This document shows, piece after piece, positions 53,329-62,614 of a stretch of 64,000 nt of DNA. Position numbers and translations under genes: made by a program. Origin of the DNA: CAWCVR01 sp963799105 (GTDB lineage: Bacteria > Acidobacteriota > Terriglobia > Bryobacterales > Bryobacteraceae); the NCBI GenBank assembly GCA_963799105.1, contig CAWCVR010000013.1:310001-374000 (forward strand). The letters run 5' to 3'. Position 1 is the first letter of the stretch. Each line of letters starts with the position of its first letter. The notes under the pieces were generated by a model. The model searched no databases and had not been told where the DNA came from. It saw nothing but the letters and a program-made list of their open reading frames with translations.

Positions 53329-53880
53329 TCAGATCATCTCGTTGAGCAGTTCCGGCCGGGGACTCGGGATCACCACCTTGTTCACCAGCATCCCCTTCTG
53401 TCCCACGATCTGCGCGCCGGCGTCGATAGCCGCCTGCACCGCGGCCACGTTGCCCGTCAGGGTCACAAACGCCTTGCCTCCCAGCGCCATCGCCAGGCGG
53501 ATCTCGATCAACTCGACATTGGCGGCCTTCACGGCGGCGTCGGCGCCTTCGATCAGAGCGGCCACCGAGAACGATTCCAGAATCCCCAGCGCCTCCAGGG
53601 TCTCGACTTTCGTGGCTCCGCTGAGGGCCGGAAACACGCTCTCGTGCAGGTTGGGGATCACGAAGGAATCGACGATCGAGAAGCGCGCCTCGCTCACGCC
53701 CGCCGAGACCGCGGCTTCCACCGCGCCCACTTCGCCGCGCACCATCACCATGTACTTGCCCGAGCAGATGGACCGCGCCAGGACCAACTCCACGTCCGCC
53801 GCCTTGAGCATGGTGTCGCACACCTGAAAGCCCGCCGCCACGCTGGTCAGCTCGATGAGACCGATCGAATTGCTTGCCAT
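53329..53880 (-). CDS. pduT: PduT-like trimeric microcompartment shell protein (BMC-T)
   Basis: 183 residues with two tandem BMC domains: SIGLIELTSVAAGFQVCDTM, then LARSICSGKYMVMVRGEVGA, and in the second half LGILESFSVAALIEGADAAV with IRLAMALGGKAFVTLTGNVA. Cys39 in SICSGKY aligns with the cysteine that, in PduT, holds a [4Fe-4S] cluster at the trimer centre. The protein would form a trimeric shell tile passing electrons across the shell. It starts four bases after the PduS-like gene, and PduS is its known partner. No other shell or enzyme gene of a microcompartment lies in the window. Confidence 0.9.
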   Translation of the reverse strand: MASNSIGLIELTSVAAGFQVCDTMLKAADVELVLARSICSGKYMVMVRGEVGAVEAAVSAGVSEARFSIVDSFVIPNLHESVFPALSGATKVETLEALGILESFSVAALIEGADAAVKAANVELIEIRLAMALGGKAFVTLTGNVAAVQAAIDAGAQIVGQKGMLVNKVVIPSPRPELLNEMI

Positions 53881-53884
53881 CGCT

Positions 53885-55195
53885 TTACGTCACAATCTCC
53901 AGAAATTCCGGTGTTACGGTGCGCACTTTGCCATCCACGCTGGCGTGCACGTTGGCGCCCAGTTTGCCTTCCTCGATGCGTCCCACCACCTGGCCCTTCT
54001 TCACCTTCCTGCCGGCTTCCACCACGGGGACGGCCGGATGGCCGGCATGCTGCCGCATCTTGATGCGCACCGCGGCCGGGCGGCACTCCGCGTCGTGGAA
54101 GGGCGTGGAGCCCTCGTACTCTTCCACCTGCAGCCGCTTGCGAAGCTGCGACAGCGGCACGCGCCGGTACTCCTTCATGGGGTGCACTTCCACCGGCTTC
54201 TGCTGGATGAACTTCAGGCCCGCGCCGCGCTGCGATTTCTTGCCGTCGTCGCAGGCTTCCTTGGGGTACAGATCCTCGGGGCACGCGTACAGCGTACACA
54301 GGCCGCAGGCGCAGCACAGCTCGCTCCACTGGTTCCAGATGTCCCCGCCGGTCACCGTGAACCCCAGGCTGCGCATCACCTTGTGCGGCATCACCTCGTA
54401 GCCCAGCAGGTAGCGCGGGCAAAACTCGGTGCAGTAGCTGCACTGATCGCAGGCCGATTTTCCGATGTGGTTCATCTCCGCCTGCGAGCGGGTCTTGCGC
54501 GTCATCAGGTAATGATCGCGCGGCAGCACGATCAGCCCGCCGGTGGTCTTGGTCACTACGTCGTCCAGGTCGAAGGTCAGCGTGCCCATCATGAGGCCGC
54601 TGATGAAGACCCCGAAATCGCTCACCGTGGCGCCGCCGGCCATAGCCAGCAGGTCGCGAAACGGCGTGCCGATGGGCGTCCACAACGATTTCGGCTGGTT
54701 CACGGCACCGCACACCGAGAGAAACTTGCGCGTCACGGGAGCACCCTGCGCGGCCTGCTCCACGTTGTACAGCGTCTCGACGTTGTTGACCACGCAGCCC
54801 ACTTGCAGCGGAATTCCGGCCGGCGGAATCAGGCGTCCGGTAGCTGTGTATACCAGCTCGTACTCGTCGCCGGACGGGTAGAAATCGCCCAGCATGGTGA
54901 ACTCGATCGCCGCGTTCTTCAGGCTGCGTTTCAAGCTCTCGAGCGCTTCCTGGTTCTTGGTCTTGATGCCGAACTTGCCGCTCTTGGCCCCCACGCTCTC
55001 CATCATGCGCGTCATCCCGTCGAGGATCTGCGCCGGGAAATGCTTCATCAGCTCGGCGTCCTTGTGAATCAGCGGTTCGCACTCCGCGCCGTTGGCGATC
55101 ATGAACTCCACTTGAGATTGCGCTTTCACGTAAGTAGGAAACCCGGCGCCGCCGGCGCCCACTACGCCGTGTTCACGCAGTTTCTCACTGAGCAT
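53885..55195 (-). CDS. pduS: PduS-like cobalamin/ferredoxin-type reductase (RnfC-like)
   Basis: 436 residues. The N-terminal flavin/NADH-binding loop is GVVGAGGAGFPTYVKAQSQV, then ANGAECEPLIHKDAELM. SLBB-like PLQVGCVVNNVETLYNVEQA follows. Two [4Fe-4S] sites are CDQCSYCTEFCPRYLLG and CCACGLCTLYACPEDL. A C-terminal barrel-sandwich segment ends in GKVRTVTPEFLEIVT. In Pdu microcompartments PduS reduces cob(II)alamin and docks with PduT. The same coupling is expected here because the two genes are four bases apart. Confidence 0.92.
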   Translation of the reverse strand: MLSEKLREHGVVGAGGAGFPTYVKAQSQVEFMIANGAECEPLIHKDAELMKHFPAQILDGMTRMMESVGAKSGKFGIKTKNQEALESLKRSLKNAAIEFTMLGDFYPSGDEYELVYTATGRLIPPAGIPLQVGCVVNNVETLYNVEQAAQGAPVTRKFLSVCGAVNQPKSLWTPIGTPFRDLLAMAGGATVSDFGVFISGLMMGTLTFDLDDVVTKTTGGLIVLPRDHYLMTRKTRSQAEMNHIGKSACDQCSYCTEFCPRYLLGYEVMPHKVMRSLGFTVTGGDIWNQWSELCCACGLCTLYACPEDLYPKEACDDGKKSQRGAGLKFIQQKPVEVHPMKEYRRVPLSQLRKRLQVEEYEGSTPFHDAECRPAAVRIKMRQHAGHPAVPVVEAGRKVKKGQVVGRIEEGKLGANVHASVDGKVRTVTPEFLEIVT

Positions 55196-55289
55196 AAACC
55201 CCAGGATAGCAAGGCCCCCGGACCCGTGCAGTGCCCGCGCGCCTTTGTACTACAACCTGTCCACATCTTCGCGCCCCGCGCCGGTCTTA

Positions 55290-55530
55290 TGTGGGGCAGG
55301 CTGGCAGCCTGCGGCCCCGCCCAGGGGGCACCCGCAATCGGCCCGGCAAGCTGGTCTCGCCCGCGCGGGCGATCAACCGTCCGCCCAAGCTCGGAACACT
55401 CTGCGTGGTTTGATTGCGGCGACGCCGCACCGCGGGCCCGATGGCTTCCCGCGGCCGCGTGCGAGTGCCGGGAGACGGGTTAACGTGGTACCCCCTTGGG
55501 GTCCTCCGCAGGATGCCATCCTGCCCCACA
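55290..55530. repeat. 241-bp element with 17-bp terminal inverted repeats
   Basis: The left end is TGTGGGGCAGGCTGGCA. The right end is its reverse complement with one mismatch (TGCCATCCTGCCCCACA). No gene is encoded. It fills most of the 371-base gap between pduS and the SpoIID-type gene, with no other feature seen there. The ends resemble those of the elements at 35520 and 57032. Confidence 0.7.
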
Positions 55531-55566
55531 CCACGCCGTGCCCTACCATAGAATCTGAAACACCCC

Positions 55567-57024
55567 ATGCCCCTCAGGCCGCTCATCGCCGTCCTGCTCG
55601 CCTCCGCCGCGCTCCTGGCCGCCGAGCCGGCAGTCAAGCTCCGCGTCCACACGCCGCGCGGCGAATCCACGGTGGACGTTCCGCTGGAACGCTACGTCGC
55701 CGCGGTTGTGGCCGGCGAGGGCGGCGTGTTGCGCTCGGAGGCCGCGCGCCAGGCCCTGGCCGTGGCCGCGCGCACCTACGCCGTCCGCCTGCGCGGCCGC
55801 CACTCCGCCGAAGGCTTCGATTTCTGCGACACCACCCACTGCCAGCGCGCCGACCTGGACGCCGTCACTCCGGTTATCGAAGCCACCGCCGCCGCGACCT
55901 CCGGAGAGCTGGTGTGGTTCGACGGCTCGCCCGCCTTCACCCCCTATTCGCGCGATTGCGCTGGCCGCACCGAGGACGCCGCGGAGGTGTGGCCCGACCT
56001 GGCCGGGCCTTACCTGCGCAGCCAGGCCGACCCCTATTGCGTGCGCGCCGGGTCGCGGCCCTGGCAGTGGAGCGCGGATCCGGCGAAGCTACTGGCCGCG
56101 CTGACCCGCTCGGGGCTGCGCGCGCCCCGCGCCATCGACCGCGTGGAAATCGTCCAGCGCACCGCATCGGGACGGGCGCGCACGCTGCTGCTTGGCGGGG
56201 CGGGCGAATCGGTACGCATCGGCGCCGGTTCCTTCCACGCCGCCGTGGGCCGCGAACTGGGATGGAACACCGTGCAGAGCGAGCGCTACGAAGTGCATGC
56301 CGCCGGCGGCCGGCTGGTGTTTCAAGGGTCGGGCTCGGGGCACGGCGTGGGACTGTGCCAGCGCGGCGCAGACCAAATGGGCGCGGAAGGCCGCTCCTAC
56401 CGCGAGATTCTGGCGTTCTACTACCCCGGTACGGCCGCCGGCGCCACCGCGCGCGGGATCGCCTGGCAGCGGTTGGGTGGCGACTCCATCGCGCTTTTCT
56501 CGACCGACCCCGATCGCGATGGCGCGGTGCTCGAGCTGGCCGAGCGCCTGCTTTCCGCCGTGGCGCGGCGGACCCAGTGGCCCGTGCCCGCGGGCATCGA
56601 GATCCGCCTCTACCCCACCGTGGACGCGTTCCGCAACTCGACCGGCGAACCGGGATGGGTGGCCGCGCACGCCGACGGGCGGCGCATCCATTTACAGCCC
56701 GCTAGCGTCTTGCGCGCGCACGGCGCGCTCGACCGCGTGCTGCGCCACGAGCTGATCCACGTGTTGATGGAAGCCCAGGCGGCGCCCAGCCTGCCGCTCT
56801 GGTTCCGCGAGGGACTGGCGGAGTACCTGGACCCGTCGAACCGCCCTGCCGGCGCCGCCGGCTTCCCCGCCGATTCCGCGCTACGCCAGACCGCCGACTC
56901 CGCCGAAGCCCGCCGCGCCTACGCCGACTCGCTCGCCGCAGTGACCCGCCTGGTGGAGCGCTACGGCGAAGCCACGGTGCTCGGCTGGGTGGGAAAAAGG
57001 GGTCAGACCCCTTTTCCCCAGTGA
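55567..57024 (+). CDS. SpoIID/LytB-domain protein fused to a gluzincin-like peptidase domain
   Basis: 485 residues with a signal peptide (LRPLIAVLLASAALLAAE). The SpoIID/LytB domain spans about 25-290 (VPLERYVAAVVAGEGGVLRS, EAARQALAVAARTYAVRLRG, FTPYSRDCAGRTEDAAEVWP, GSGSGHGVGLCQRGADQMGA, SYREILAFYYPGT). It cleaves or modifies denuded glycan strands in sporulating bacteria. The C-terminal 150 residues carry VLRHELIHVLMEAQAAPSLP then LWFREGLAEYLD, a HExxH-(24)-E peptidase signature. The last ten residues (GKRGQTPFPQ) come from a palindromic repeat, so the native C-terminus may be lost. Confidence 0.88.
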   Translation: MPLRPLIAVLLASAALLAAEPAVKLRVHTPRGESTVDVPLERYVAAVVAGEGGVLRSEAARQALAVAARTYAVRLRGRHSAEGFDFCDTTHCQRADLDAVTPVIEATAAATSGELVWFDGSPAFTPYSRDCAGRTEDAAEVWPDLAGPYLRSQADPYCVRAGSRPWQWSADPAKLLAALTRSGLRAPRAIDRVEIVQRTASGRARTLLLGGAGESVRIGAGSFHAAVGRELGWNTVQSERYEVHAAGGRLVFQGSGSGHGVGLCQRGADQMGAEGRSYREILAFYYPGTAAGATARGIAWQRLGGDSIALFSTDPDRDGAVLELAERLLSAVARRTQWPVPAGIEIRLYPTVDAFRNSTGEPGWVAAHADGRRIHLQPASVLRAHGALDRVLRHELIHVLMEAQAAPSLPLWFREGLAEYLDPSNRPAGAAGFPADSALRQTADSAEARRAYADSLAAVTRLVERYGEATVLGWVGKRGQTPFPQ

Positions 57025-57240
57025 GGCTTTTGTGGGGCAGACCCCCCGGTCCGCTACCAGCTCGCAGGGCCGGGTGCTCGCCAATGGCAGGAAGCCGGCC
57101 AGGGGGCCGGCCGCGGACGAGGGTGTCCGCCCCACCAGTTGCGCAGATGTTCGGTAGCGGGAAAAGTATGCAGCATTGGGCTGCCAGCCTGCGGCCGAAT
57201 TCCGGAACAGCCCAAGGAAATAAAGGGGTCAGACCCCTTT
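56991..57240. repeat. pair of GGGGTCAGACCCC palindromes flanking an inverted-repeat element
   Basis: AAAGGGGTCAGACCCCTTTT occurs at 56995-57017 and again at 57222-57242. Each forms a stem of eight or more base pairs with a T run, like a two-way terminator. Between them, 57032-57135 is bounded by GTGGGGCAGAC and GTCCGCCCCAC. The first palindrome overlaps the end of the SpoIID-type gene and the second the end of the convergent membrane-protein gene, supplying part of both C-termini. Confidence 0.7.
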
Positions 57241-57947
57241 TTCGCCTTTCTCGCGCGCCGTCACGAACGCCAGCCCCAGCCATCCCGCCGCGAACAACAG
57301 GTAAGCCACCGCCGCCCGAACCACGAAGCTGGTCATCTCCCCGCCGAAACTGTGCATGTGCGGCACCCATCCCACCAGCTTGAGCGGCGCCCACACCGCG
57401 GCCAGCAGCAGCGCCGGCGCTTCCAGCCAGTACAGCCACACGCGGCATCGCGAGGCCACCGCCCCGAATCCCGCCCAGCCGCGCGCCACGATGGCCGGCC
57501 CGACGGGCAGAATCAGTACCGGCACCACCACCCAGCGCAGCACCCAGAACACCGCATGGAAAACGCGCCTGCACCGTCGCGGGCTTCACCGGCTTGCGCA
57601 GATGTCAGCGTCAGCCACGAGGCCAGGCGGAAACCCGGGTTGTCCATGGCATCGCGGGCGCGCATCAGCAAGTGGTAGACCACCACCACCGCGATGGCCG
57701 CCACCACCAGCGGCGCGAGATTGCGCAACGCCGTCCGGAACGCCGACCACACGCGGCGCTCCGCGAAGAACGCGAACCCAGCCCCGTACAGCCAGCAGGC
57801 CATGCAGCCGAGAACCGCCGCCACCAGCAGGCTCCACAGCAACGCGCCGGCGCGCGATTCGCCCAGCCCCAGCCAATAGTAGCCCAGCCACAGCAGGAGG
57901 GCGTTTCCGGCCAGGTGGATTCCCGCAAACAATCCCGTGGATCGCAT
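57229..57947 (-). pseudogene. polytopic membrane protein in the macroglobulin operon, frameshifted
   Basis: From ATG 57947 (overlapping the macroglobulin stop, TGATG) it encodes about 238 residues. There are six or so spans: GLFAGIHLAGNALLLWLGYY, AGALLWSLLVAAVLGCMACW, LAPLVVAAIAVVVVYHLLMR, then after a frame change near 57560 FWVLRWVVVPVLILPVGPAI, APALLLAAVWAPLKLVGWV and AAVAYLLFAAGWLGLAFV. The frame change lies between EARDGAG and HAVFWVLRW. It ends EKGEKGV inside the repeat. I recognise no family; it probably belongs to the macroglobulin system by position. Confidence 0.65.
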
Positions 57948-60900
57948 CACTTCACCTCCACCTTGCGGCTTTCGGTAGTCGCCATCACGTCGCTCTGATA
58001 CATCGGCCCCACGCGCGCCGGGCTCACCTGGAACACCCCCGGGTTCACCACTTTCAGCAGGTAGAAATACTCCTGCTGGCCTTGCGGGAAGTACGTCTGG
58101 AAAAGCGCCATACGGTTGTCGTGCAGCTCGCGGCGCGTAAAGTAGTACTCCCACCAGGGCGGCCGCGCCTTCAACTCGTAGGAGTTGTCGTTCTCGATGA
58201 ACTCCGTGCCCGCCGGAATGGGGTCCTCGATCATCAGGTAGCGCCAGTCCGAACCGGTGACGGTGAGCCGCACGGCGATCGTGTCGCCCGAGGCCAGCGG
58301 CCCGTCGAGCGGCGCCAGGTCGTAGACGATTTTGTCGCCCGTCCGCGACGGCGTCAGGCGGAAATAGTCGCGCAGAATGTTGAGCGACGTGGTCCCGGCC
58401 TTCTGCAGTTTCTCGTCGCCCGAATAGTACTCGGCGCGCGCCGAATAGTAGAGGCGCCCCGAGCCGCTGGTGGCGATGCGGATGTGGTTCGCGCCAGCCG
58501 GCAGCTTGCTCTCGTCCATCGTCAGGTCGGGCGCGGCCAAACCGATGGCCTGGTCGATCTTCTTCACCAGCACCGCCTTGTCGTTAACGAAAACCGTGGC
58601 CGTGAAGTTGGGTTTCAGTTCGCCCGTGTGCCGCAGATAATCCGTCAGGCCGTAGATCACCATGGCGGTCTGTTTGGTGGACTCCCACCAGTAGCCTTCA
58701 TTGCGGTGCAGCATCAGCCACAGCGCCGCCTTGGGCAACAGCGGGCTGTCGGGGTGCTGGTGCGAGAGGAACTTCACCGCCCAGGCCGTGGCCTCGGGCG
58801 TGACGTCTTCGGAGAAGTCCAGCATCTCGTCGCGCTTGGCGCTCCACCAGGCCTGCTCCTGGTCCTGCTGCGCGTTATGCTCGATCCACGCGGCGATGTC
58901 CCCGGCGCGCCCGTCCTTGGCAGTCTCCAGCGCCAGTCCCAGCACCGCCATGCCGTAAGGCGACAGGCTCAAGCGCTTGTCGTACACCGGGCCCAGCAGG
59001 TCCGGCGAGGCGGCTCCAGCGGCGGCCAGGGCGTACACCATGTAGGCGCGCAGATCGGCCGCCATGCGGTTGTCCCGCGCCAGGTCTTGCTTCAGCCACT
59101 TGACGCCGTTGTCGATGGCGTCCTGCGTCACCGCGGTTCCGGCGTCGCGCGCCTGCACCAGTCCGGAGACCACGTAGGCCGTCATGAACGGATGGCTTTC
59201 GTCGGTCTCCCACCACCCCCAGCCGCCATCGGGATGCTGGAAACCGTAGAGGCGGTCGAGGCCGGCGCGGATTTTCGTCTGTAGCGCGGCCTGGTCGATA
59301 TCGGTCTTGATCCCCAGATCACCCACCGCCGCCTGCACGGTGATGTTCGGCAGGAAGCTGGACATGGTCTGCTCCACGCAGCCGTAGGGGAACGAGATGA
59401 GGTAGTCGAGCGCTCCGAAAAGCGATCCGGCGATGGAGGGCGAAAGCCGCACGGAGAGCGACCGCGATCCGGGCTGCACCTTATCGGGGAAGACCAGGTC
59501 GAAGGCCGCCGTGCCGCCCGCCGTCAGTGCCCCGCCGCGCGACCGCGCCATGGCGATGCCCGGAATGTTCACCGGCAGTTCCATCTCGAGCGCGTCGGAC
59601 TCCTCGTCCGTCAGGGCCTTGCCGGTGAGGGTGGCGCTGCGAACCTGGCGGGCGCGCACCCGCCAGTCGAGTTTGACTTCGCCGCGGCTGGGGATGTCGA
59701 TATCCCGCGTCGCGCCCTCCAGCACGTCGAGGCCGGCAACGTCCAGCGACACGCGCGCCTTCTTGGCGTCCGCGAGGTAGTTGTGTACCAGCGCCGAAAC
59801 CACCACCTCGTCGCCCTGCACGAAGAAGCGCGGCAGCACCAGGCGCACGATCAGGTTCTTGCGGACGATGGTTTTGAGCGTCGCGCCGCCCACTTTGGTT
59901 TCGGGCGTGGCGCCGCGCGCGGTGGCCCGCCAGGTGGTGAGCGAATCGGGGAACTCCACCTTGGTGCGGGCGCGGCCATCGGCGCCGGTGGTGACATCGG
60001 CGGCCCAGAATGCGGTATCCGGGAACGCCTTGCGCACCTTGGGCTCCACCAGCCGCTCGGGTTTCAACTGCGCCAGGCGGGACGGCGGACGCAACTCGGC
60101 CAGGCGCATGCGGCGCTTGCCGGCATTCCCCTCGAACCAGTATTCCAGGGAAGTGGTCGTGTAGATGTGGTTCCATTCCCGTCCGAAGAAGGAGCTGACG
60201 ATGTCCTCGGTGGTATCCGGCCGGATGGCGTAAATGGCCTCGTCCACCACGCCCAGGCTGAATTCCGCGCGCGCGGCGGGTTGTCCGTCCGCAGAGGTGG
60301 CTTCCAGGGTGTATTCGGCGGTCTGGCCGGGCAGGTACTGCGGCTTGTCGGTGGCCAGCTTCACGTTCAGCTTGTGCTCCACGGGCGGAACCTTGATGTA
60401 CTTCGTGTTCTGGTACGCAGTCCCGTTGCGCACGAAACCGGCCGCCACGGTAATGCCGGGCTCGTCGTTCACCGTGACCGGAACGTCGTAGGACACGGTG
60501 GCGTCCGGCGAGCGCAGCACCTTGTATTGGGTCAGATCGCGGCCTTCCACCGAGACCAGCACCGCCGTGTTGGGCTTGCCGGTAATGATCATCAGGTGCG
60601 CCGTGTCGCCCGCGCGGTAGGTCTTCTTGTCGGTGACGATCTGGATGCTGCGCTCCGCGCCGCCGCCAAAATCGAAGGAGCCGTTTCCGGAAACCCAGAG
60701 GTATTCGTAGTCTTCGATGTCGCGGCCTTCGGGAGTGTGCGCGGACACCTTCACGCGATAGCTCCCGCCCTGCGCGGGAATGGCCAGCGAAACCTGCGTG
60801 GAGCCCAGCGTCTCGTTTGGACCTTCTCCGCCGGTATCCACGTCCTTGCTGGCGACCGTCTCGAGGCGGTTCCGGTCGCGGAAATCCCAGCGCAGCAGCT

Positions 60901-62614
60901 CCACGTGGGCGGCGCGCGCGCCCACGGGCTTGTTGTCGTAGTCGCGCGTCTCCACGGTGAAGGACGCGGTGCTGCCGGGCTCGTAAAAATAGCGGTTGGG
61001 CGTGATGTGCACCACGTAACTTCCATAGGTGGCCACCACCCATCCCTTGCCGGTGATCTCGCGTTTGCCCTGGTCGGTGACGCGCGCTTCAATGCGATAG
61101 GCGTAATCGGACTTGTTCTTCGAAACGCCGGTGGGCAGGTTGATGGTGAGCTTGCCATCGGCATCCAACTGGCCTTCGGTCTGTTGCACCTGGTCGCCGG
61201 ATTCGCCGGCCTCGCCCTCATCGCCCTCCTGCCCGCCGGTTTGGTCCGCGGTGTCTTCGTCAGGGTCGTACCACGCCGGGAAATAGTAGGGGGTCTTATA
61301 GAAGGCGTAGGTCACCTTGGCGCCGCTTACCGGCTCGCCGAAGTAGTAGCGCGAGTCGATGGTCACCTGGGTCGTTTCGCCCTGAATCAGGCGGCCCTTG
61401 GCGGGAATCACGCGCACCTCGTACTCGGGCTTCTTATACTCCTGCACTTCGAAGCCCACGCCGGTTATGTAGCTGTCGCCACTCTTGATCTGGATGTAAT
61501 ACGATCCCAGGGAGGCGGTGGCCGCGAGCGTCAGTTCGTCGTGTATCGACCCGCCAGGGCTGACGGTGAGCGTCTTCTGATACACCGGCTTCTGCTCCGC
61601 ATCGTTCACCGCCACCGAGACCGTCTTGCCGGCCGGAACCAGGTATCCGGCTGCCGCGCGCGTCCGCAGCAGTGCTTTGAAGTGAACCGTGTGGCCGGGG
61701 CGATAGACCGGGCGATCGGTGTAGCTGTAGCCCGTCCACTGTTCGCGGTCGGAGGCGGCCATTCCACTCATCTGGTTCACGGCGTAGTCCTTGCCGTGCT
61801 GCGCCACCAGGCGAAGGTCGCTCAGGTCCTTCCCTTTGTACGGCAGCTCGGCGATGCCGTCGGCGTTGGTCTCGGCCTCGCCCAGTCGCGCATCGCGCGT
61901 CACCATGGAAACCTTGGCCTCGCGGATGGGCTGCCCGGTGCCGCGGTCCACCACGAAGTTGACCACGCCGCCGCTCGAGGGCTTGCTGATCATCACCACG
62001 TCGGAGACCATCACCAGGGTGTAGGCGCACAACTGGTCTTTGACGGCTTCCACCAGGTAGAAGCCCTTATCCTTCAACCCCAGGTTGACGGTGTCGCGAT
62101 CCCAGCGCGACTGGCTGTGCACCGGCTGCTGGAACGAGAGGACGAGCTGTTGCGAATTCAGCAGCGGCGCTTCGGCGTAATGCGTCTCCTTGTGCCCGGT
62201 CTTGAGATCGGGTGGCGGAGCTTCCTGCCGCAGGCCCAGGTGCTGGCTGGGCGATTCCGAAAACTGCGCGCGCAGCGATGCCCGGATCGCCGTGCGCAGG
62301 CTGTGCTTCCACTGGTGGATGCGTTCCAGAAGCGTTCGCTCGCCCTGGGGACGCGGCGCGCGGCCGCCGAACTGGTGCGGCTCGGGGAGTTGTTCGAAGA
62401 AAGCCGTTGGGTCCTGGATGCGGTAGACGCGGAATTCCAGCGAATCCACGTTCACCGCGCTGACCTGCACGCTCACCTTGCCGCCCGTGCCGAACGTGCG
62501 CGTGGTGAAGAGAGAAAAGTAAGGCTCGCTCTCGCTCTGGCCCAAACACGCGGCGGCCACACCCAAAAGCAGCAGAAGCCGTGCGAGGCGGCCCGCGCCC
62601 ATCCGACTGTTCAT
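57947..62614 (-). CDS. bacterial alpha-2-macroglobulin with thioester
   Basis: 1,555 residues from ATG 62614 (AGAGGG upstream). The signal peptide is LARLLLLLGVAAACLG. Macroglobulin beta domains include VYRPGHTVHFKALLRTRAAA, VTIDSRYYFGEPVSGAKVTY and ITPNRYFYEPGSTASFTVET. The family segment EFSLGVVDEAIYAIRPD and AFWAADVTTGADGRARTKVE precede the thioester motif YGCVEQTMSS at about residue 1080. Helical-barrel repeats follow (GFQHPDGGWGWWETDESHPF), and the receptor-like end is WRYLMIEDPIPAGTEFIEND. Such proteins trap proteases in the periplasm. An acidic insert (GGQEGDEGEAGESGDQVQQT) could be a bait region. The start overlaps the DUF1175 gene stop by four bases. Confidence 0.93.
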   Translation of the reverse strand: MNSRMGAGRLARLLLLLGVAAACLGQSESEPYFSLFTTRTFGTGGKVSVQVSAVNVDSLEFRVYRIQDPTAFFEQLPEPHQFGGRAPRPQGERTLLERIHQWKHSLRTAIRASLRAQFSESPSQHLGLRQEAPPPDLKTGHKETHYAEAPLLNSQQLVLSFQQPVHSQSRWDRDTVNLGLKDKGFYLVEAVKDQLCAYTLVMVSDVVMISKPSSGGVVNFVVDRGTGQPIREAKVSMVTRDARLGEAETNADGIAELPYKGKDLSDLRLVAQHGKDYAVNQMSGMAASDREQWTGYSYTDRPVYRPGHTVHFKALLRTRAAAGYLVPAGKTVSVAVNDAEQKPVYQKTLTVSPGGSIHDELTLAATASLGSYYIQIKSGDSYITGVGFEVQEYKKPEYEVRVIPAKGRLIQGETTQVTIDSRYYFGEPVSGAKVTYAFYKTPYYFPAWYDPDEDTADQTGGQEGDEGEAGESGDQVQQTEGQLDADGKLTINLPTGVSKNKSDYAYRIEARVTDQGKREITGKGWVVATYGSYVVHITPNRYFYEPGSTASFTVETRDYDNKPVGARAAHVELLRWDFRDRNRLETVASKDVDTGGEGPNETLGSTQVSLAIPAQGGSYRVKVSAHTPEGRDIEDYEYLWVSGNGSFDFGGGAERSIQIVTDKKTYRAGDTAHLMIITGKPNTAVLVSVEGRDLTQYKVLRSPDATVSYDVPVTVNDEPGITVAAGFVRNGTAYQNTKYIKVPPVEHKLNVKLATDKPQYLPGQTAEYTLEATSADGQPAARAEFSLGVVDEAIYAIRPDTTEDIVSSFFGREWNHIYTTTSLEYWFEGNAGKRRMRLAELRPPSRLAQLKPERLVEPKVRKAFPDTAFWAADVTTGADGRARTKVEFPDSLTTWRATARGATPETKVGGATLKTIVRKNLIVRLVLPRFFVQGDEVVVSALVHNYLADAKKARVSLDVAGLDVLEGATRDIDIPSRGEVKLDWRVRARQVRSATLTGKALTDEESDALEMELPVNIPGIAMARSRGGALTAGGTAAFDLVFPDKVQPGSRSLSVRLSPSIAGSLFGALDYLISFPYGCVEQTMSSFLPNITVQAAVGDLGIKTDIDQAALQTKIRAGLDRLYGFQHPDGGWGWWETDESHPFMTAYVVSGLVQARDAGTAVTQDAIDNGVKWLKQDLARDNRMAADLRAYMVYALAAAGAASPDLLGPVYDKRLSLSPYGMAVLGLALETAKDGRAGDIAAWIEHNAQQDQEQAWWSAKRDEMLDFSEDVTPEATAWAVKFLSHQHPDSPLLPKAALWLMLHRNEGYWWESTKQTAMVIYGLTDYLRHTGELKPNFTATVFVNDKAVLVKKIDQAIGLAAPDLTMDESKLPAGANHIRIATSGSGRLYYSARAEYYSGDEKLQKAGTTSLNILRDYFRLTPSRTGDKIVYDLAPLDGPLASGDTIAVRLTVTGSDWRYLMIEDPIPAGTEFIENDNSYELKARPPWWEYYFTRRELHDNRMALFQTYFPQGQQEYFYLLKVVNPGVFQVSPARVGPMYQSDVMATTESRKVEVK

